DNA from: Motilimonas cestriensis
GTDB lineage: Bacteria > Pseudomonadota > Gammaproteobacteria > Enterobacterales > CBDFNC01
Length of the DNA stretch: 64,000 nucleotides
Reading direction: 5' to 3'
NCBI RefSeq assembly: GCF_021295315.1
Contig: NZ_JAIMJA010000010.1
Span: 62,001 to 126,000 of the forward strand
Positions within the stretch are counted from its first letter, which is position 1; each line of letters starts with the position of its first letter. The notes beneath the pieces are model-generated. The model was not told where the DNA came from, searched no databases, and was given only the letters and a program-made list of their open reading frames with translations. The translations under genes were made by a program, and so were the position numbers. This document shows positions 52,387 to 61,653 of the stretch, piece by piece.

Positions 52387-53796
52387 TTAAATAAACCCAA
52401 TAACCGTTAATAAATAAACCATTGCAAATGTCATCAGCAGCCCTATAACACCAATACTGGCCCCCACTTTTGCCATCTGTTTAGTATTGATATGCCCTGA
52501 AGCGTGAGCCAAGGCATTAGGCGGTGTACTAATAGGTAAAGACATACCCAAGGAGGCAGCAAAGGTAACACATAAAATCAGCGCGACTTGGCCGCCATAG
52601 GGTAACAATGAATGCATAGATAACCCTAAAGCTGCCACAATCGGCATTAATAAGTTAGCCGTAGCGGTATGTGACATAAAGTTAGCCATTAACAAACACA
52701 GCACCGACGCCCCGCCAATGATCACCAAGGGCGAGAAATCACCAAATGGAATGGCCGCCACCGCATTGGCGGCTAAGCCGGTTTTTTCCAGCCCTAAACC
52801 AAGGGCGATACCACCAGAAACTAACCAAAGCACATCCCAAGAAATCTTTTTTAAATCCTCCTTGGTGATGATTTTAGTCACTGAAAACACCGCCACTGGG
52901 ATCAGCGCTACCACATAAGCATTCATACCGTGAATGCCACCCATTAGCCAAAGCAAAATGGTTAAAGTGAAAGTGCAATAAACAATAATGGCTTGCGGCG
53001 TTTTGAGAAATCGCCCCTTGATCGTAAGCTCTATGTTGTCGGTATCAGCAGGGAATAGTCGGCTTAAAATAAACCACGACACAGCCAGTAAAACAATCAC
53101 AAATGGCACACCAAATGCCATCCACTCACCAAAGGTGATCAGCTTATCGCCCACTAGGTATTTCAAGGCTATCGCATTGGGCGGTGTGCCAATGGGGGTA
53201 CCGATGCCCCCCACGTTGGCGGCCACAGGAATGGCCAAGGCAAAGCCGACCTTGCCTAAGTCATCCTTAGCAAAAACAGCTAATACCGGTGTTAAAATGG
53301 CTAGCATCATTGCCGTGGTCGCGGTATTACTCATAAACATTGAAAATACGGCGGTAATCATCATGAGGCCTAACATCACGTATTTAGGCTGTTGGCCAAA
53401 GGGTTTCAGTAATACCCGCGCCAAGTTCACATCAAGCCGGTATTTAGTCGCCGCCATCGCTAGAAAAAAACCACCTAGAAACAACATAATGATTGGTGAT
53501 GCAAAAGTGGCCATGATGTCTTTGTGGCTGAGCAGTATCCCTAGATCGGGTGATGCTTGCTGAGTAAACCACAGCCCTTTATCTGACACGAACAGCAGTT
53601 CAAGGACAATAATCAGCACTGATGTCGCGTAAATAGGAATAGGCTCCAATACCCAACACAAGGCAGCCAGCACAAATATCGCGATAATCCGCTGCTCAGC
53701 CAAGGTTATATTCTCAATAGGAAACCAACTAAGCGGCAGAGATAAAATTATCCCGGGAATAAGAATAGGAAATAAATACTTAAGATATTGTTTCAT
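52387..53796 (-). CDS. SLC13/DASS family sodium-dependent anion transporter
   Basis: 469 residues from ATG at 53796, with AAGGAA upstream. About 11-12 membrane segments. Both SNT/TPPN-type motifs are present: MFMSNTATTAMM with GTPIGTPPNAIA, and MSHTATANLLMP with LPISTPPNALAHASG. Members import dicarboxylates, citrate or sulfate with Na+; C4-dicarboxylate is the likeliest. It leads the transporter-kinase-receiver operon. Confidence 0.88.
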   Translation of the reverse strand: MKQYLKYLFPILIPGIILSLPLSWFPIENITLAEQRIIAIFVLAALCWVLEPIPIYATSVLIIVLELLFVSDKGLWFTQQASPDLGILLSHKDIMATFASPIIMLFLGGFFLAMAATKYRLDVNLARVLLKPFGQQPKYVMLGLMMITAVFSMFMSNTATTAMMLAILTPVLAVFAKDDLGKVGFALAIPVAANVGGIGTPIGTPPNAIALKYLVGDKLITFGEWMAFGVPFVIVLLAVSWFILSRLFPADTDNIELTIKGRFLKTPQAIIVYCTFTLTILLWLMGGIHGMNAYVVALIPVAVFSVTKIITKEDLKKISWDVLWLVSGGIALGLGLEKTGLAANAVAAIPFGDFSPLVIIGGASVLCLLMANFMSHTATANLLMPIVAALGLSMHSLLPYGGQVALILCVTFAASLGMSLPISTPPNALAHASGHINTKQMAKVGASIGVIGLLMTFAMVYLLTVIGFI

Positions 53797-53848
53797 CGTT
53801 CCTTGATCCTGCCAAAGCAACTAATAAGTTGATTTAAAAGTAAGAGAG

Positions 53849-53898
53849 ATACCCAAGCAACCTCAAGATACTTGTTCAGCGAGAATTTGTTTGGGTAT
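53849..53898. repeat. REP-like palindrome upstream of the SLC13 gene
   Basis: ATACCCAA (53849-53856) and TTGGGTAT (53891-53898) bracket a partly complementary stretch. It is similar to the TATACCCAATCAAC element behind rnt at 26887-26937, so it is probably a dispersed repeat. Confidence 0.5.
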
Positions 53899-53961
53899 AA
53901 ATACTTTGGCAGTTCAGGGAAAAAATACTGTGAAACAGCGCAGACAACCCAAAATATGCAG

Positions 53962-53975
53962 TGGATTTAGATCAA
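53962..53975. promoter_or_regulatory. near-consensus FNR-type box
   Basis: TGGATTTAGATCAA matches TTGAT-N4-ATCAA at nine of ten positions. It lies 166 bases upstream of the SLC13 gene. Dicarboxylate transport is often FNR-controlled, which would fit, but one mismatch and the distance leave doubt. Confidence 0.4.
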
Positions 53976-54086
53976 TGAAAAGTCGAATAGACTTAATTGC
54001 GCCCCGCCATCACTTGCTTGCTATTGTTCTTATCCGATTGGCCCGTTCATGGGGACTAACACATTGAAAATAAAGCAGGCGACTCA

Positions 54087-54737
54087 TTACTTGGTTACTA
54101 ATGGCCTATTATTCCCTTTGAATAACGCCCAACAAAATACCACCACACTTAATGCGCACCATAACCCGCCCCAAAGCCAAGTAAAACCAAAAAACTCTTC
54201 GGCTAACATAGCCGCATCTGAGCGCTGACTTGCGTTAATAATAGTGTCTTGGTAAACATCGAATGGTACATAGCAAAGACTGGCTAAGCCAATTAATTGC
54301 AGCAAGGTTTGCTGCCAAAACAAGCTGAGATAATAACGCGTCAGGCCAAGTACTAATGCTCCACCTAGGCTAAATAACAAGGTAAACATTGAACCAAAGA
54401 AAAACACACCAATTAACACAAAACATGCCACGAGTAACCAAAGCAAATTATTAACATGGCTAAAGCGGTATAAGAGTGCTCCACATAGAATCGATCCCAA
54501 ATAGCCTGCCGATAAAATAAGAAATCGGCTTCCCCCTGCAGAAATAACATGTCCCGATTGATCCGCTGAAACGACAAAGCTAATCACTCGCCCGCCGGTG
54601 AGCCAAGTCATTAGAGCATGACTAAACTCGTGAAAATAGACCACCAAAATTTTAAGGGGCAACACCCAAATTGTGTTCCATGCTAAATACAAAACAATCA
54701 CTAAGGTGAGTGTTAAAAGCGTCCGATAGTGATTCAT
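54087..54737 (-). CDS. M50-like membrane metallopeptidase
   Basis: 216 residues with six or so membrane segments. The zinc motif HEFSH (36-40) lies within YFHEFSHALMTWLTGGRV, followed by the glycine-rich LSAGYLGSILCGALL, as in the M50B-like family (also called YwqJ/PF13398-type). Substrate is unknown. It is monocistronic, divergent from chiS. Confidence 0.82.
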   Translation of the reverse strand: MNHYRTLLTLTLVIVLYLAWNTIWVLPLKILVVYFHEFSHALMTWLTGGRVISFVVSADQSGHVISAGGSRFLILSAGYLGSILCGALLYRFSHVNNLLWLLVACFVLIGVFFFGSMFTLLFSLGGALVLGLTRYYLSLFWQQTLLQLIGLASLCYVPFDVYQDTIINASQRSDAAMLAEEFFGFTWLWGGLWCALSVVVFCWALFKGNNRPLVTK

Positions 54738-54892
54738 GCTAAACCCCGAGATAATTTTATAATTTTGTGATTGTAAGTCTCGTTGTGTAGATTGAAAACT
54801 AGGCCTTCTTTCTGAGAGACTATAAGATGTCCAAGGATTTAAGGACGTGATTTACCGAATTATATCGGCACCTCGGAGAATATAAACACCTC

Positions 54893-57800
54893 ATGGTTGA
54901 AAAAAGAAAGTTAACTGGATTACGCTCTAAGCTAATGTTGGCATTTTTAATGCTAAGTATTGTGCCGTTTTCGACAATCTCAATATTGTTCTTATATTCC
55001 TACTCAAAAGACCTCACCTTACAAACCACCAGTCATTTAGTGTCAGTTCGAGAAATCAAAAAAAGCCAAGTCAGGGACTATTTTAGGGAGCTAAAACAGC
55101 AAGCGAGCCTTTTTTCCCAATCCGACTTTGCCAAAGCCTCTATCGGCCGGTTTTATGGCTTTAGTGCCGCTTTTGAACGCTTAGGCCCAACCATAGAAAG
55201 CTCTCGGGTGACAGCGCAACAGTTATACGAACCGGGTGGTTGGGACAAATATAAAGTGCCTGAGCAAGCTAGCGAGGAACAAAGAAAATTTAAATCCATT
55301 GAACAAGGCGATGGCTTATACAAAAGAGTGCACCTTCGCTACCACAAAGAATATGCCAAATTAGTTCGAGAGTCTGACTTTTCGGATATTCTACTCGTCG
55401 ATGAAACAGGTAACGTGGTTTATTCCGTTACCAAGCAAGCCAACTGGGGAACCAATTTAATCAGTGGTCAGTATAAAACCACCGCCCTAGCTGACACCTT
55501 TCAAAAGCTAAAAGTACAAATGGATCAGGTGAAAAACCCTTCCGAGCTGTATCACTTCTCTGATTTTTCCCTCAATCCCCTGACTAATGAGGTTGTTGCT
55601 TACCTCAGCTTGCCAATCATGCAGCACTCTTATGTCCGCGGCGTGATTATTTTTGAGATATCCAACAAAGGCCTAAATGCCTTGATGAGCGATCGCGAAG
55701 GGTTAGGTAAAACAGGTGAAACCTTTATTGTTGGGTCCGATAACAAACTCCGATCTGACCTGTCTTTAACACCTGAATATTCGGTGCTCAATAGTTTTAC
55801 CAACAGCCAATATCAACTGTCTTCTTCACCTGTCTCTGATGCACTTAATGGTAAAAGCGGTGCCGGTCGATTTGGCAGTTACCGCCAGGAAGAAGTACTA
55901 GCGGCCTACACAAAAATAAATATTTTCGGCCAGTCATGGGCGCTGATCTCCGAAATATCCGTCGATGAAGCCTTTGCCCTCACTCGTCAACTAGAGAAAC
56001 TGGTACTGTCATTTGCGTTTTTCTCCGTATTACTATTTGTGATGTTTTCACGTTGGCTATCTAACACCATTACCGCGCCCTTGTTAAACCTAACTTGGTC
56101 AGCAGAGCTGGTGGCGGCCGGAGACTTAGAAAAACCGATCCGAGGAGCTAACCCAGAAGGCGATGAAATTTGCCGATTAGCCCATAGCTTTGCCCACATG
56201 CAATATTCAGTGCGGGAAAAACTGCAACTGATTAACCAGCAAAAACAAGAGTTAGAAAGCCAAGTTGAATTGATCCAAAAACAAAACGAAGAGTTGCAAC
56301 AGGCCGATAAACTAAAAGATGAGTTTCTCGCCAACACCTCTCATGAGCTGAGAACGCCGATCCACGGTATCGTCGGCATGGCAGAGTCCATGATTGCTGG
56401 TAGCGCAGGTGAACTCAGCGAGTCACAAAGGCAGCAGTTATCATTAATTATTCGCAGCAGTGAAGGCTTAGCGCGCTTAGTTAATGACTTACTTGATTAC
56501 CATAAAATGCGTTACGGCCAACTGCCGATAAAAATGCAAGCGATTGATTTGAAATCCGTTATAAATCTGGTATTTGAATTATGTCACCATTTAACGGGTA
56601 ATAAACCGCTGCGCTTGATCAACCAATGTCCAGATGATCTTCCGGTAGTGTATGCGGATGAGCTACGTCTTGAGCAAGTGCTCTATAATTTGATTGGTAA
56701 CGCAATTAAGTACACCCCTGAAGGCAAGGTGGTACTCGGTGTCGAAGCCTATGAACACGAGCTACGCATTACTATCACCGATACCGGCATTGGCATGAAT
56801 GAAGCTCAGTTAAAGCATATTTTTGAGCCTCTGGTACAAATTCGTAACAGCCGTAATCATGCTAAAGCAGGCTATGGTTTAGGTTTATCGGTCAGTAAAC
56901 AATTAGTGAGCTTGATGCAAGGCGAGCTAACCGTCACCAGTAAACCTGATTTAGGTTCGGTGTTCAGTTTTACGCTGCCGATACACGAAAACCAAGATAT
57001 TTCACCTTTAGTGGTGTCTGAAAACCCACAGCATCATTTATTGTTAGACGAGCCTGTTGATCTAAAAATAAATAACTTTGTTGAAAAAACAGTCAAACCA
57101 TTGGAAGTATCTGATCAAGCGAACACTATTTTAGTGGTCGATGATGAAGTGATTAACTTACAGATCATGCAAAATCTGTTGAGCTTGCAGGGTTATCAGG
57201 TGTATTGCTGCCAAGATGGCCAAGAAGCCCTCGCGGTGCTCGACGTTGAACAGCCTGATTTATTGTTGGTTGACGTGATGATGCCAACCATGACGGGATT
57301 TGAACTTTGCCATAAGGTGCGAGAAAAATACGACCGCTTAACCCTACCAGTGATCTTTTTAACCGCTCTGAATCAACCTAAAGACTTATTAGAGGGCTTT
57401 GAAGCAGGTGCCAACGATTATTTAGTAAAACCATTTTGTAAAGATGAACTATATGCGCGTATTAATGCGCACATTCAAGCAAAATTAGCTAACGATCATC
57501 GCATTGAAAACACGCTGCTGAAGCAGGAAATTTCGCAACACATCGATACGCAACAAGGGTTACAAAACACCCAAACCAAACTATTAACGATGCTGGAGCA
57601 GGCAGACGAAGCCCTACTCGGTATTACCAGTGAGGGGATAATTGATTTTGTCAGTACCGGGGCCGAAAGCTTGTTTGAGCTAGAACGAGAACTGTTAATC
57701 AATACCCATATCGACAGGCTGTTGATGACGCCCTTTAAGGCACAACTTGAAGCCAATCATGATCCTGAAAGTGAAACCCAAGAATTTGAATTGGCATGTA

Positions 57801-58393
57801 AAAATGCTAATGGGCCATTTGCTGAAAAAGTGACTATTTCGCCGGCAACCTTTGGTCAAAAACGCGGTTGGAGCCTTATTTTTCATTGCATGCCAGAAAA
57901 CAGCCAAAGCTTAACCGGGCGGCATAGTAATGAAAAAGTGCAAGCATTAACCAGTGCGATCACTTCTTTATCTAAGTATGTTTTAACGACCGATCAGCAA
58001 TTGATTAACGAGCTGCGTGCGTTAGGGCCGGATTTTTCTTTATTAGCCGATAAGCTCAGTGTTGATAATGATGGCGATAGACTCCGTAACCAAATAGTTG
58101 AAACCATGAAAACCGCTCTTGAGCTATGGCAAGACTCGACTGGCGAAGGGAAAATAGAACTGGCCGAAAAAAGTAAGCTATGGCGTGTTTATTTAGACCG
58201 CAGCTCACTACAAACTCGCACCCTAGATAAGTACTTACAAATTGATACTCTGCCCAAATCACCGCGCTGGCGTACTGTATTGAGCACCGCGGAGTATGTA
58301 CTATCACACTGTAAATTAAGTGACCCAGATCGCGAAAAACTTGAGCAAGCTAAAGTGGCGCTACGCACTCAAGTCAATAAATCGGAAAGCTAA
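54893..58393 (+). CDS. chiS: ChiS-like hybrid sensor / transcriptional regulator of chitin utilisation
   Basis: 1,166 residues (V. cholerae ChiS about 1,130). Domain order: TM helix (about 14-36), periplasmic sensor with RFYGFSAAFERLG, second TM (about 368-387), HAMP, HisKA with His484 (NTSHELRTPIHG), ATPase, receiver with Asp794 (LLVDVMMP), PAS-like segment and the ChiS DNA-binding end (LWRVYLDRSSLQTRTLDKYL, PRWRTVL). In Vibrio the chitin-oligosaccharide-binding protein keeps ChiS off; when released, ChiS binds the chb promoter directly. The chb-like operon follows here. Confidence 0.93.
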   Translation: MVEKRKLTGLRSKLMLAFLMLSIVPFSTISILFLYSYSKDLTLQTTSHLVSVREIKKSQVRDYFRELKQQASLFSQSDFAKASIGRFYGFSAAFERLGPTIESSRVTAQQLYEPGGWDKYKVPEQASEEQRKFKSIEQGDGLYKRVHLRYHKEYAKLVRESDFSDILLVDETGNVVYSVTKQANWGTNLISGQYKTTALADTFQKLKVQMDQVKNPSELYHFSDFSLNPLTNEVVAYLSLPIMQHSYVRGVIIFEISNKGLNALMSDREGLGKTGETFIVGSDNKLRSDLSLTPEYSVLNSFTNSQYQLSSSPVSDALNGKSGAGRFGSYRQEEVLAAYTKINIFGQSWALISEISVDEAFALTRQLEKLVLSFAFFSVLLFVMFSRWLSNTITAPLLNLTWSAELVAAGDLEKPIRGANPEGDEICRLAHSFAHMQYSVREKLQLINQQKQELESQVELIQKQNEELQQADKLKDEFLANTSHELRTPIHGIVGMAESMIAGSAGELSESQRQQLSLIIRSSEGLARLVNDLLDYHKMRYGQLPIKMQAIDLKSVINLVFELCHHLTGNKPLRLINQCPDDLPVVYADELRLEQVLYNLIGNAIKYTPEGKVVLGVEAYEHELRITITDTGIGMNEAQLKHIFEPLVQIRNSRNHAKAGYGLGLSVSKQLVSLMQGELTVTSKPDLGSVFSFTLPIHENQDISPLVVSENPQHHLLLDEPVDLKINNFVEKTVKPLEVSDQANTILVVDDEVINLQIMQNLLSLQGYQVYCCQDGQEALAVLDVEQPDLLLVDVMMPTMTGFELCHKVREKYDRLTLPVIFLTALNQPKDLLEGFEAGANDYLVKPFCKDELYARINAHIQAKLANDHRIENTLLKQEISQHIDTQQGLQNTQTKLLTMLEQADEALLGITSEGIIDFVSTGAESLFELERELLINTHIDRLLMTPFKAQLEANHDPESETQEFELACKNANGPFAEKVTISPATFGQKRGWSLIFHCMPENSQSLTGRHSNEKVQALTSAITSLSKYVLTTDQQLINELRALGPDFSLLADKLSVDNDGDRLRNQIVETMKTALELWQDSTGEGKIELAEKSKLWRVYLDRSSLQTRTLDKYLQIDTLPKSPRWRTVLSTAEYVLSHCKLSDPDREKLEQAKVALRTQVNKSES

Positions 58394-58405
58394 AACCCCC
58401 TCGCT

Positions 58406-58437
58406 CCTGATCTCATCGCAAGCTAGGTGAGATCAGG
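58406..58437. terminator. hairpin after chiS
   Basis: CCTGATCTCA/TGAGATCAGG is a ten-base-pair stem with a 12-base loop, right after the chiS stop codon. No T run follows. Confidence 0.55.
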
Positions 58438-58493
58438 ATCACAACTTTGTTACCTATCAATATCGCTGCGTCTTCATCGATTCGACATTTCTA

Positions 58494-58509
58494 TGTGATC
58501 ACTCTCACA
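58494..58509. promoter_or_regulatory. perfect CRP box
   Basis: TGTGATCACTCTCACA matches TGTGA-N6-TCACA at all ten positions. It lies 326 bases upstream of the binding-protein gene, in the chb control region. Confidence 0.85.
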
Positions 58510-58834
58510 AACGTTTCACTATCGTGCAAAAAACCAACAAAAAAGAATTCTTTATTTGCAGCAAGAAAAAACCTATCTAGTTGTTTTTTATGAATTTACC
58601 TATAAAAAGTACGGGATTAACGTGAGTTGCTTCACGCTTAACGAAATCGACGACGAAAACATTTGCGTGTTGCCGCCGAAATTGGTGTTATATAGCTCGT
58701 TGGTGACAAACATTAATCGAGTCATTTGTTGATAAGACAATGGAACTCAAAAAACCAGCGGTTGGACAAGTGGAAGTCCAAAAGGACTAAAATTTGTTCG
58801 CTTCTCATATACAAGGAATGGAAAAGGAATTGTT

Positions 58835-60511
58835 ATGCTTGCTAAGTTAACTAAGATTTCTACCGCAGTAGCAATGGGTGCTACTATGATCGCAGGAGCT
58901 ATCTCTGCTCCAGCAATGGCTGCTGATAAAGCAACCCTAACACTAGTTTCTGAATTGAAGCCTGCTTGGGTTCGTAACTTCAACCCACTTACTGTAACTT
59001 CACGTCTTGCTACAACTAACCAGTTCATTTACGAGCCACTACTTATCGTAAACGAAATCAAAGGTGGTGCTGTTGAGTACCGTCTAGCAAACAAACACTA
59101 CTTCTCTGACGACCTAAAAACTGTTTTCTTTGAACTGAAAAAAGACGTTAAATGGTCTGACGGTCAAGCATTCAACGCAGACGACGTAGTTTACTCTCTA
59201 GGTCTAGCAGCAGCTGGCGGCGCATTTGACGTTGCAGGTATCGGTTCTAAAATCGCTGGTGTTAAAAAAGTTGACGACTTTAAAGTTGCTGTTGAGCTTT
59301 CTGAAGTAAACACAGGTGTTGTTTCTGAAATCGTTCGCGCACCAATCGTTGCTGAGCACATCTTCTCTAAGCAAGCTGACCTAGCTACGTTTGCTAACGA
59401 AAACCCAGTAGGTACTGGTCCTTTCACTGAAGTTGATACTTTTACTCCACAGCTTTACGTTCAATGTCGTAACCCTAACTACTACGAGAACGATAAACTA
59501 GCTGTTGACTGTATCAAAATGCCACAGCTTGCTAACAACGATCAGCTACTTGCAGCTGCAATCAAAGGCGACCTAGATTGGACTTCAGCGTTCATTCCAG
59601 ATATCGACCGTGTACTTGTTAGCCAAAACAAACATTACCACTACTGGTTCCCAGCAGCGGGTTCAGCATCTTTCATGCTTAACTTCAAAACGCCTAACAA
59701 AGACAATGCTAAAGCATTCAACGACGTAAACTTCCGTCGTGCATTCTCTATGGCTCTTGACCGTCAAGCTATCGTAGACATCGCTGGTTACGGTTACTGG
59801 TCAGTAAACGAATACCCAGATGCACTAGGTGACCAATTCAAAGCTTGGGCTAACCCAGATGTTTCTGCTAAGTACGGTAAGTACAGCAAGTTCAACATCG
59901 AAGGCGCTAAAGCACTGCTTAAAGAAGCTGGCTACAAAGATGTTGATGGCGACGGTTTCGTAGAAAACAAAGACGGTTCTAAGATTGAATTTAAAATCCT
60001 AGTACCAAATGGCTGGTCTGACTTCGTAAACACAGTACAAATCGGTGTTGAAGGTCTACAAGAAGTAGGTATCAACGCAAGTGTTTCTACTCCTGAGTTC
60101 TCTATCCTAAACGAAAAAGTTATGGCTGCTGACTTCGATGCTCAGTTCTCTAACTACTTCGCAGGTCCAGATCCATACATGTACTACAACACTGCTTTCC
60201 ATTCAGAGCAAATGGACAAAGCACGTTTCGGTGGCCACCACAATGTTGATAAAGAGCTAGATAAACTTATCGATGGCTTCAACAAAACAGGCGACCAAGA
60301 TGAGAAGCTAAAAATTGTTTACCAAATCCAAGAGAAAATTGGGTCTAACCAAACAACTATGGCTGCTATGAGCACGAACTACAATTACCAGTACAACACT
60401 AAGCGTTTCACTGGTTGGTTCAACGAAAGCAACCCGCAAGCACGTCCAGTAGTATGGCCTGATACGCCAGAGCGTCTACTTCACGTACTAAATCTTAAGC
60501 CAGTTAAATAA
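58835..60511 (+). CDS. chitin-oligosaccharide-type periplasmic binding protein (CBP-like)
   Basis: 558 residues. Signal peptide ends near APAMA|ADK (about residue 29). Family-5 solute-binding protein with strong likeness to V. cholerae CBP (VC0620): ENPVGTGPFTEVDTFTPQ, YVQCRNPNYYE, DLDWTSAFIPDIDRV, NFRRAFSMALDRQ, LLHVLNLKPVK. It delivers GlcNAc oligosaccharides to the permeases and in Vibrio also gates ChiS. Cellobiose-type ligands are an alternative. Codon use is strongly biased. Confidence 0.9.
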   Translation: MLAKLTKISTAVAMGATMIAGAISAPAMAADKATLTLVSELKPAWVRNFNPLTVTSRLATTNQFIYEPLLIVNEIKGGAVEYRLANKHYFSDDLKTVFFELKKDVKWSDGQAFNADDVVYSLGLAAAGGAFDVAGIGSKIAGVKKVDDFKVAVELSEVNTGVVSEIVRAPIVAEHIFSKQADLATFANENPVGTGPFTEVDTFTPQLYVQCRNPNYYENDKLAVDCIKMPQLANNDQLLAAAIKGDLDWTSAFIPDIDRVLVSQNKHYHYWFPAAGSASFMLNFKTPNKDNAKAFNDVNFRRAFSMALDRQAIVDIAGYGYWSVNEYPDALGDQFKAWANPDVSAKYGKYSKFNIEGAKALLKEAGYKDVDGDGFVENKDGSKIEFKILVPNGWSDFVNTVQIGVEGLQEVGINASVSTPEFSILNEKVMAADFDAQFSNYFAGPDPYMYYNTAFHSEQMDKARFGGHHNVDKELDKLIDGFNKTGDQDEKLKIVYQIQEKIGSNQTTMAAMSTNYNYQYNTKRFTGWFNESNPQARPVVWPDTPERLLHVLNLKPVK

Positions 60512-60529
60512 TTAACTGACTAAGACATC

Positions 60530-60553
60530 AAGCCTCTCCCCCGGGAGGGGCTT
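60530..60553 (+). terminator. intra-operon hairpin after the binding-protein gene
   Basis: AAGCC-CTCCC/GGGAG-GGCTT forms a strong GC stem (with small bulges) followed by TTACTTTAA. In binding-protein operons such stems partly stop transcription or protect the upstream message, so the binding protein is made in excess of the membrane parts. Confidence 0.7.
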
Positions 60554-60670
60554 TACTTTAACGTAAACCTTCTAATTCGACCTTTTTTACACTCGCGTAT
60601 CCCCTTTTGGATACATACCTGGTAACAGCTAGAGTGGCCCGAATGGAAGCAAATAAATAGGTGTAGAGAT

Positions 60671-61651
60671 ATGGGATTTATATTAAGACGTCTCGTCTTT
60701 TACTTTGGTGCCTTTTTGGTAGCCGTTGTAATTAACTTTTTCTTACCGCGCATGATGCCCGGTGATCCAGTCGATGCGATGCTTGCACAAGGTGCAAGAT
60801 TTACAGCAGAGCAAATCGCAAACTTGCGATTAACTTTTGGTGTCGACCAACCCCTTTATGAACAATTCTTTACTTACTTAGGTGATGTATTTACCCTTCA
60901 GCTAGGTAACTCAACGTTCTTCAGTAACATGCCTGTATCAGAAGTACTGGCTAACGCGTTTGGTTGGACCTTATTTTTAACAGGTACAGCGACTATTTTA
61001 GCGTTTATGTTCGGTGCAACCTTAGGTATTCTTGCTGCATGGTATCGTGGTGGTAAATTTGACAGCTTAGCTTCACCGCTGTCTTTAGTACTACAAGCAA
61101 CCCCACAGCTGGTTTTTGGTATCGTAGTATTATTTTCTTTAGGTGTAACTTGGGACTTAATTCCTATCAGTTATGCTTACGATCCAGAGCTAACGCCTGA
61201 CTACACTTCATGGGAATTCATCAAGAACGTACTTCACCATGCGGTAGGCCCTATCTTCTGTATCTTCATTGTACAGCTAGGTGGCTTCTTAGTGCCTATG
61301 CGTAATAACATGATCAACTTACTTAACGAAGACTACATCACCATGGGTAAGGCGAAAGGCCTATCAAATATCCGCGTGATGTTAAACTACGGTGCACGTA
61401 ACGCTATCTTACCAAGTGTAACCGCCCTATCTATGGCATTAGGCTTTGTTGTCGGTGGCGCACTGGTTGTTGAGGTTATCTTCAACTACCAAGGTTTAGG
61501 TTCGGTGCTTTACAACGCCATTATCAACCGTGACTATCAACTCATCCAAGGTCAGTTACTTATCATGACAGTGTTCATGCTAGCGTTTAACTTCTTAGCC
61601 GATGTGTTGTATGTATTCTTAGATCCTCGTCTTCGTAAAGGTGGTAAATAA
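60671..61651 (+). CDS. oligosaccharide ABC transporter permease (DppB type)
   Basis: 326 residues with six membrane segments. RRLVFYFGAFLVAVVINFFLPRMMPGDPVDAM starts it, and the EAA loop reads NEDYITMGKAKGLSNIRVMLNYGARNAILP. Corresponds to V. cholerae VC0619 in gene order. Partner of the permease two bases downstream. Confidence 0.9.
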   Translation: MGFILRRLVFYFGAFLVAVVINFFLPRMMPGDPVDAMLAQGARFTAEQIANLRLTFGVDQPLYEQFFTYLGDVFTLQLGNSTFFSNMPVSEVLANAFGWTLFLTGTATILAFMFGATLGILAAWYRGGKFDSLASPLSLVLQATPQLVFGIVVLFSLGVTWDLIPISYAYDPELTPDYTSWEFIKNVLHHAVGPIFCIFIVQLGGFLVPMRNNMINLLNEDYITMGKAKGLSNIRVMLNYGARNAILPSVTALSMALGFVVGGALVVEVIFNYQGLGSVLYNAIINRDYQLIQGQLLIMTVFMLAFNFLADVLYVFLDPRLRKGGK

Positions 61652-61653
61652 TT

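Larger units (their letters stand above)
58394..58834. promoter_or_regulatory. control region of the chitin-oligosaccharide transport operon
   Basis: 441 bases hold, in order, a chiS end hairpin, a perfect CRP box and AT-rich DNA with a possible -10 TATAAA (about 58604). They also contain a TTGGAC/GTCCAA stem near the ribosome-binding site. AAGGAA lies before the ATG at 58835. Direct ChiS sites are expected here by analogy, but I cannot place them. Confidence 0.6.

Noticed and set aside
52988-53563. A 191-codon plus-strand open frame opposite the SLC13 transporter gene
   Set aside because: It is the antisense of a clearly conserved membrane protein, has an unnatural composition and no ribosome-binding site.
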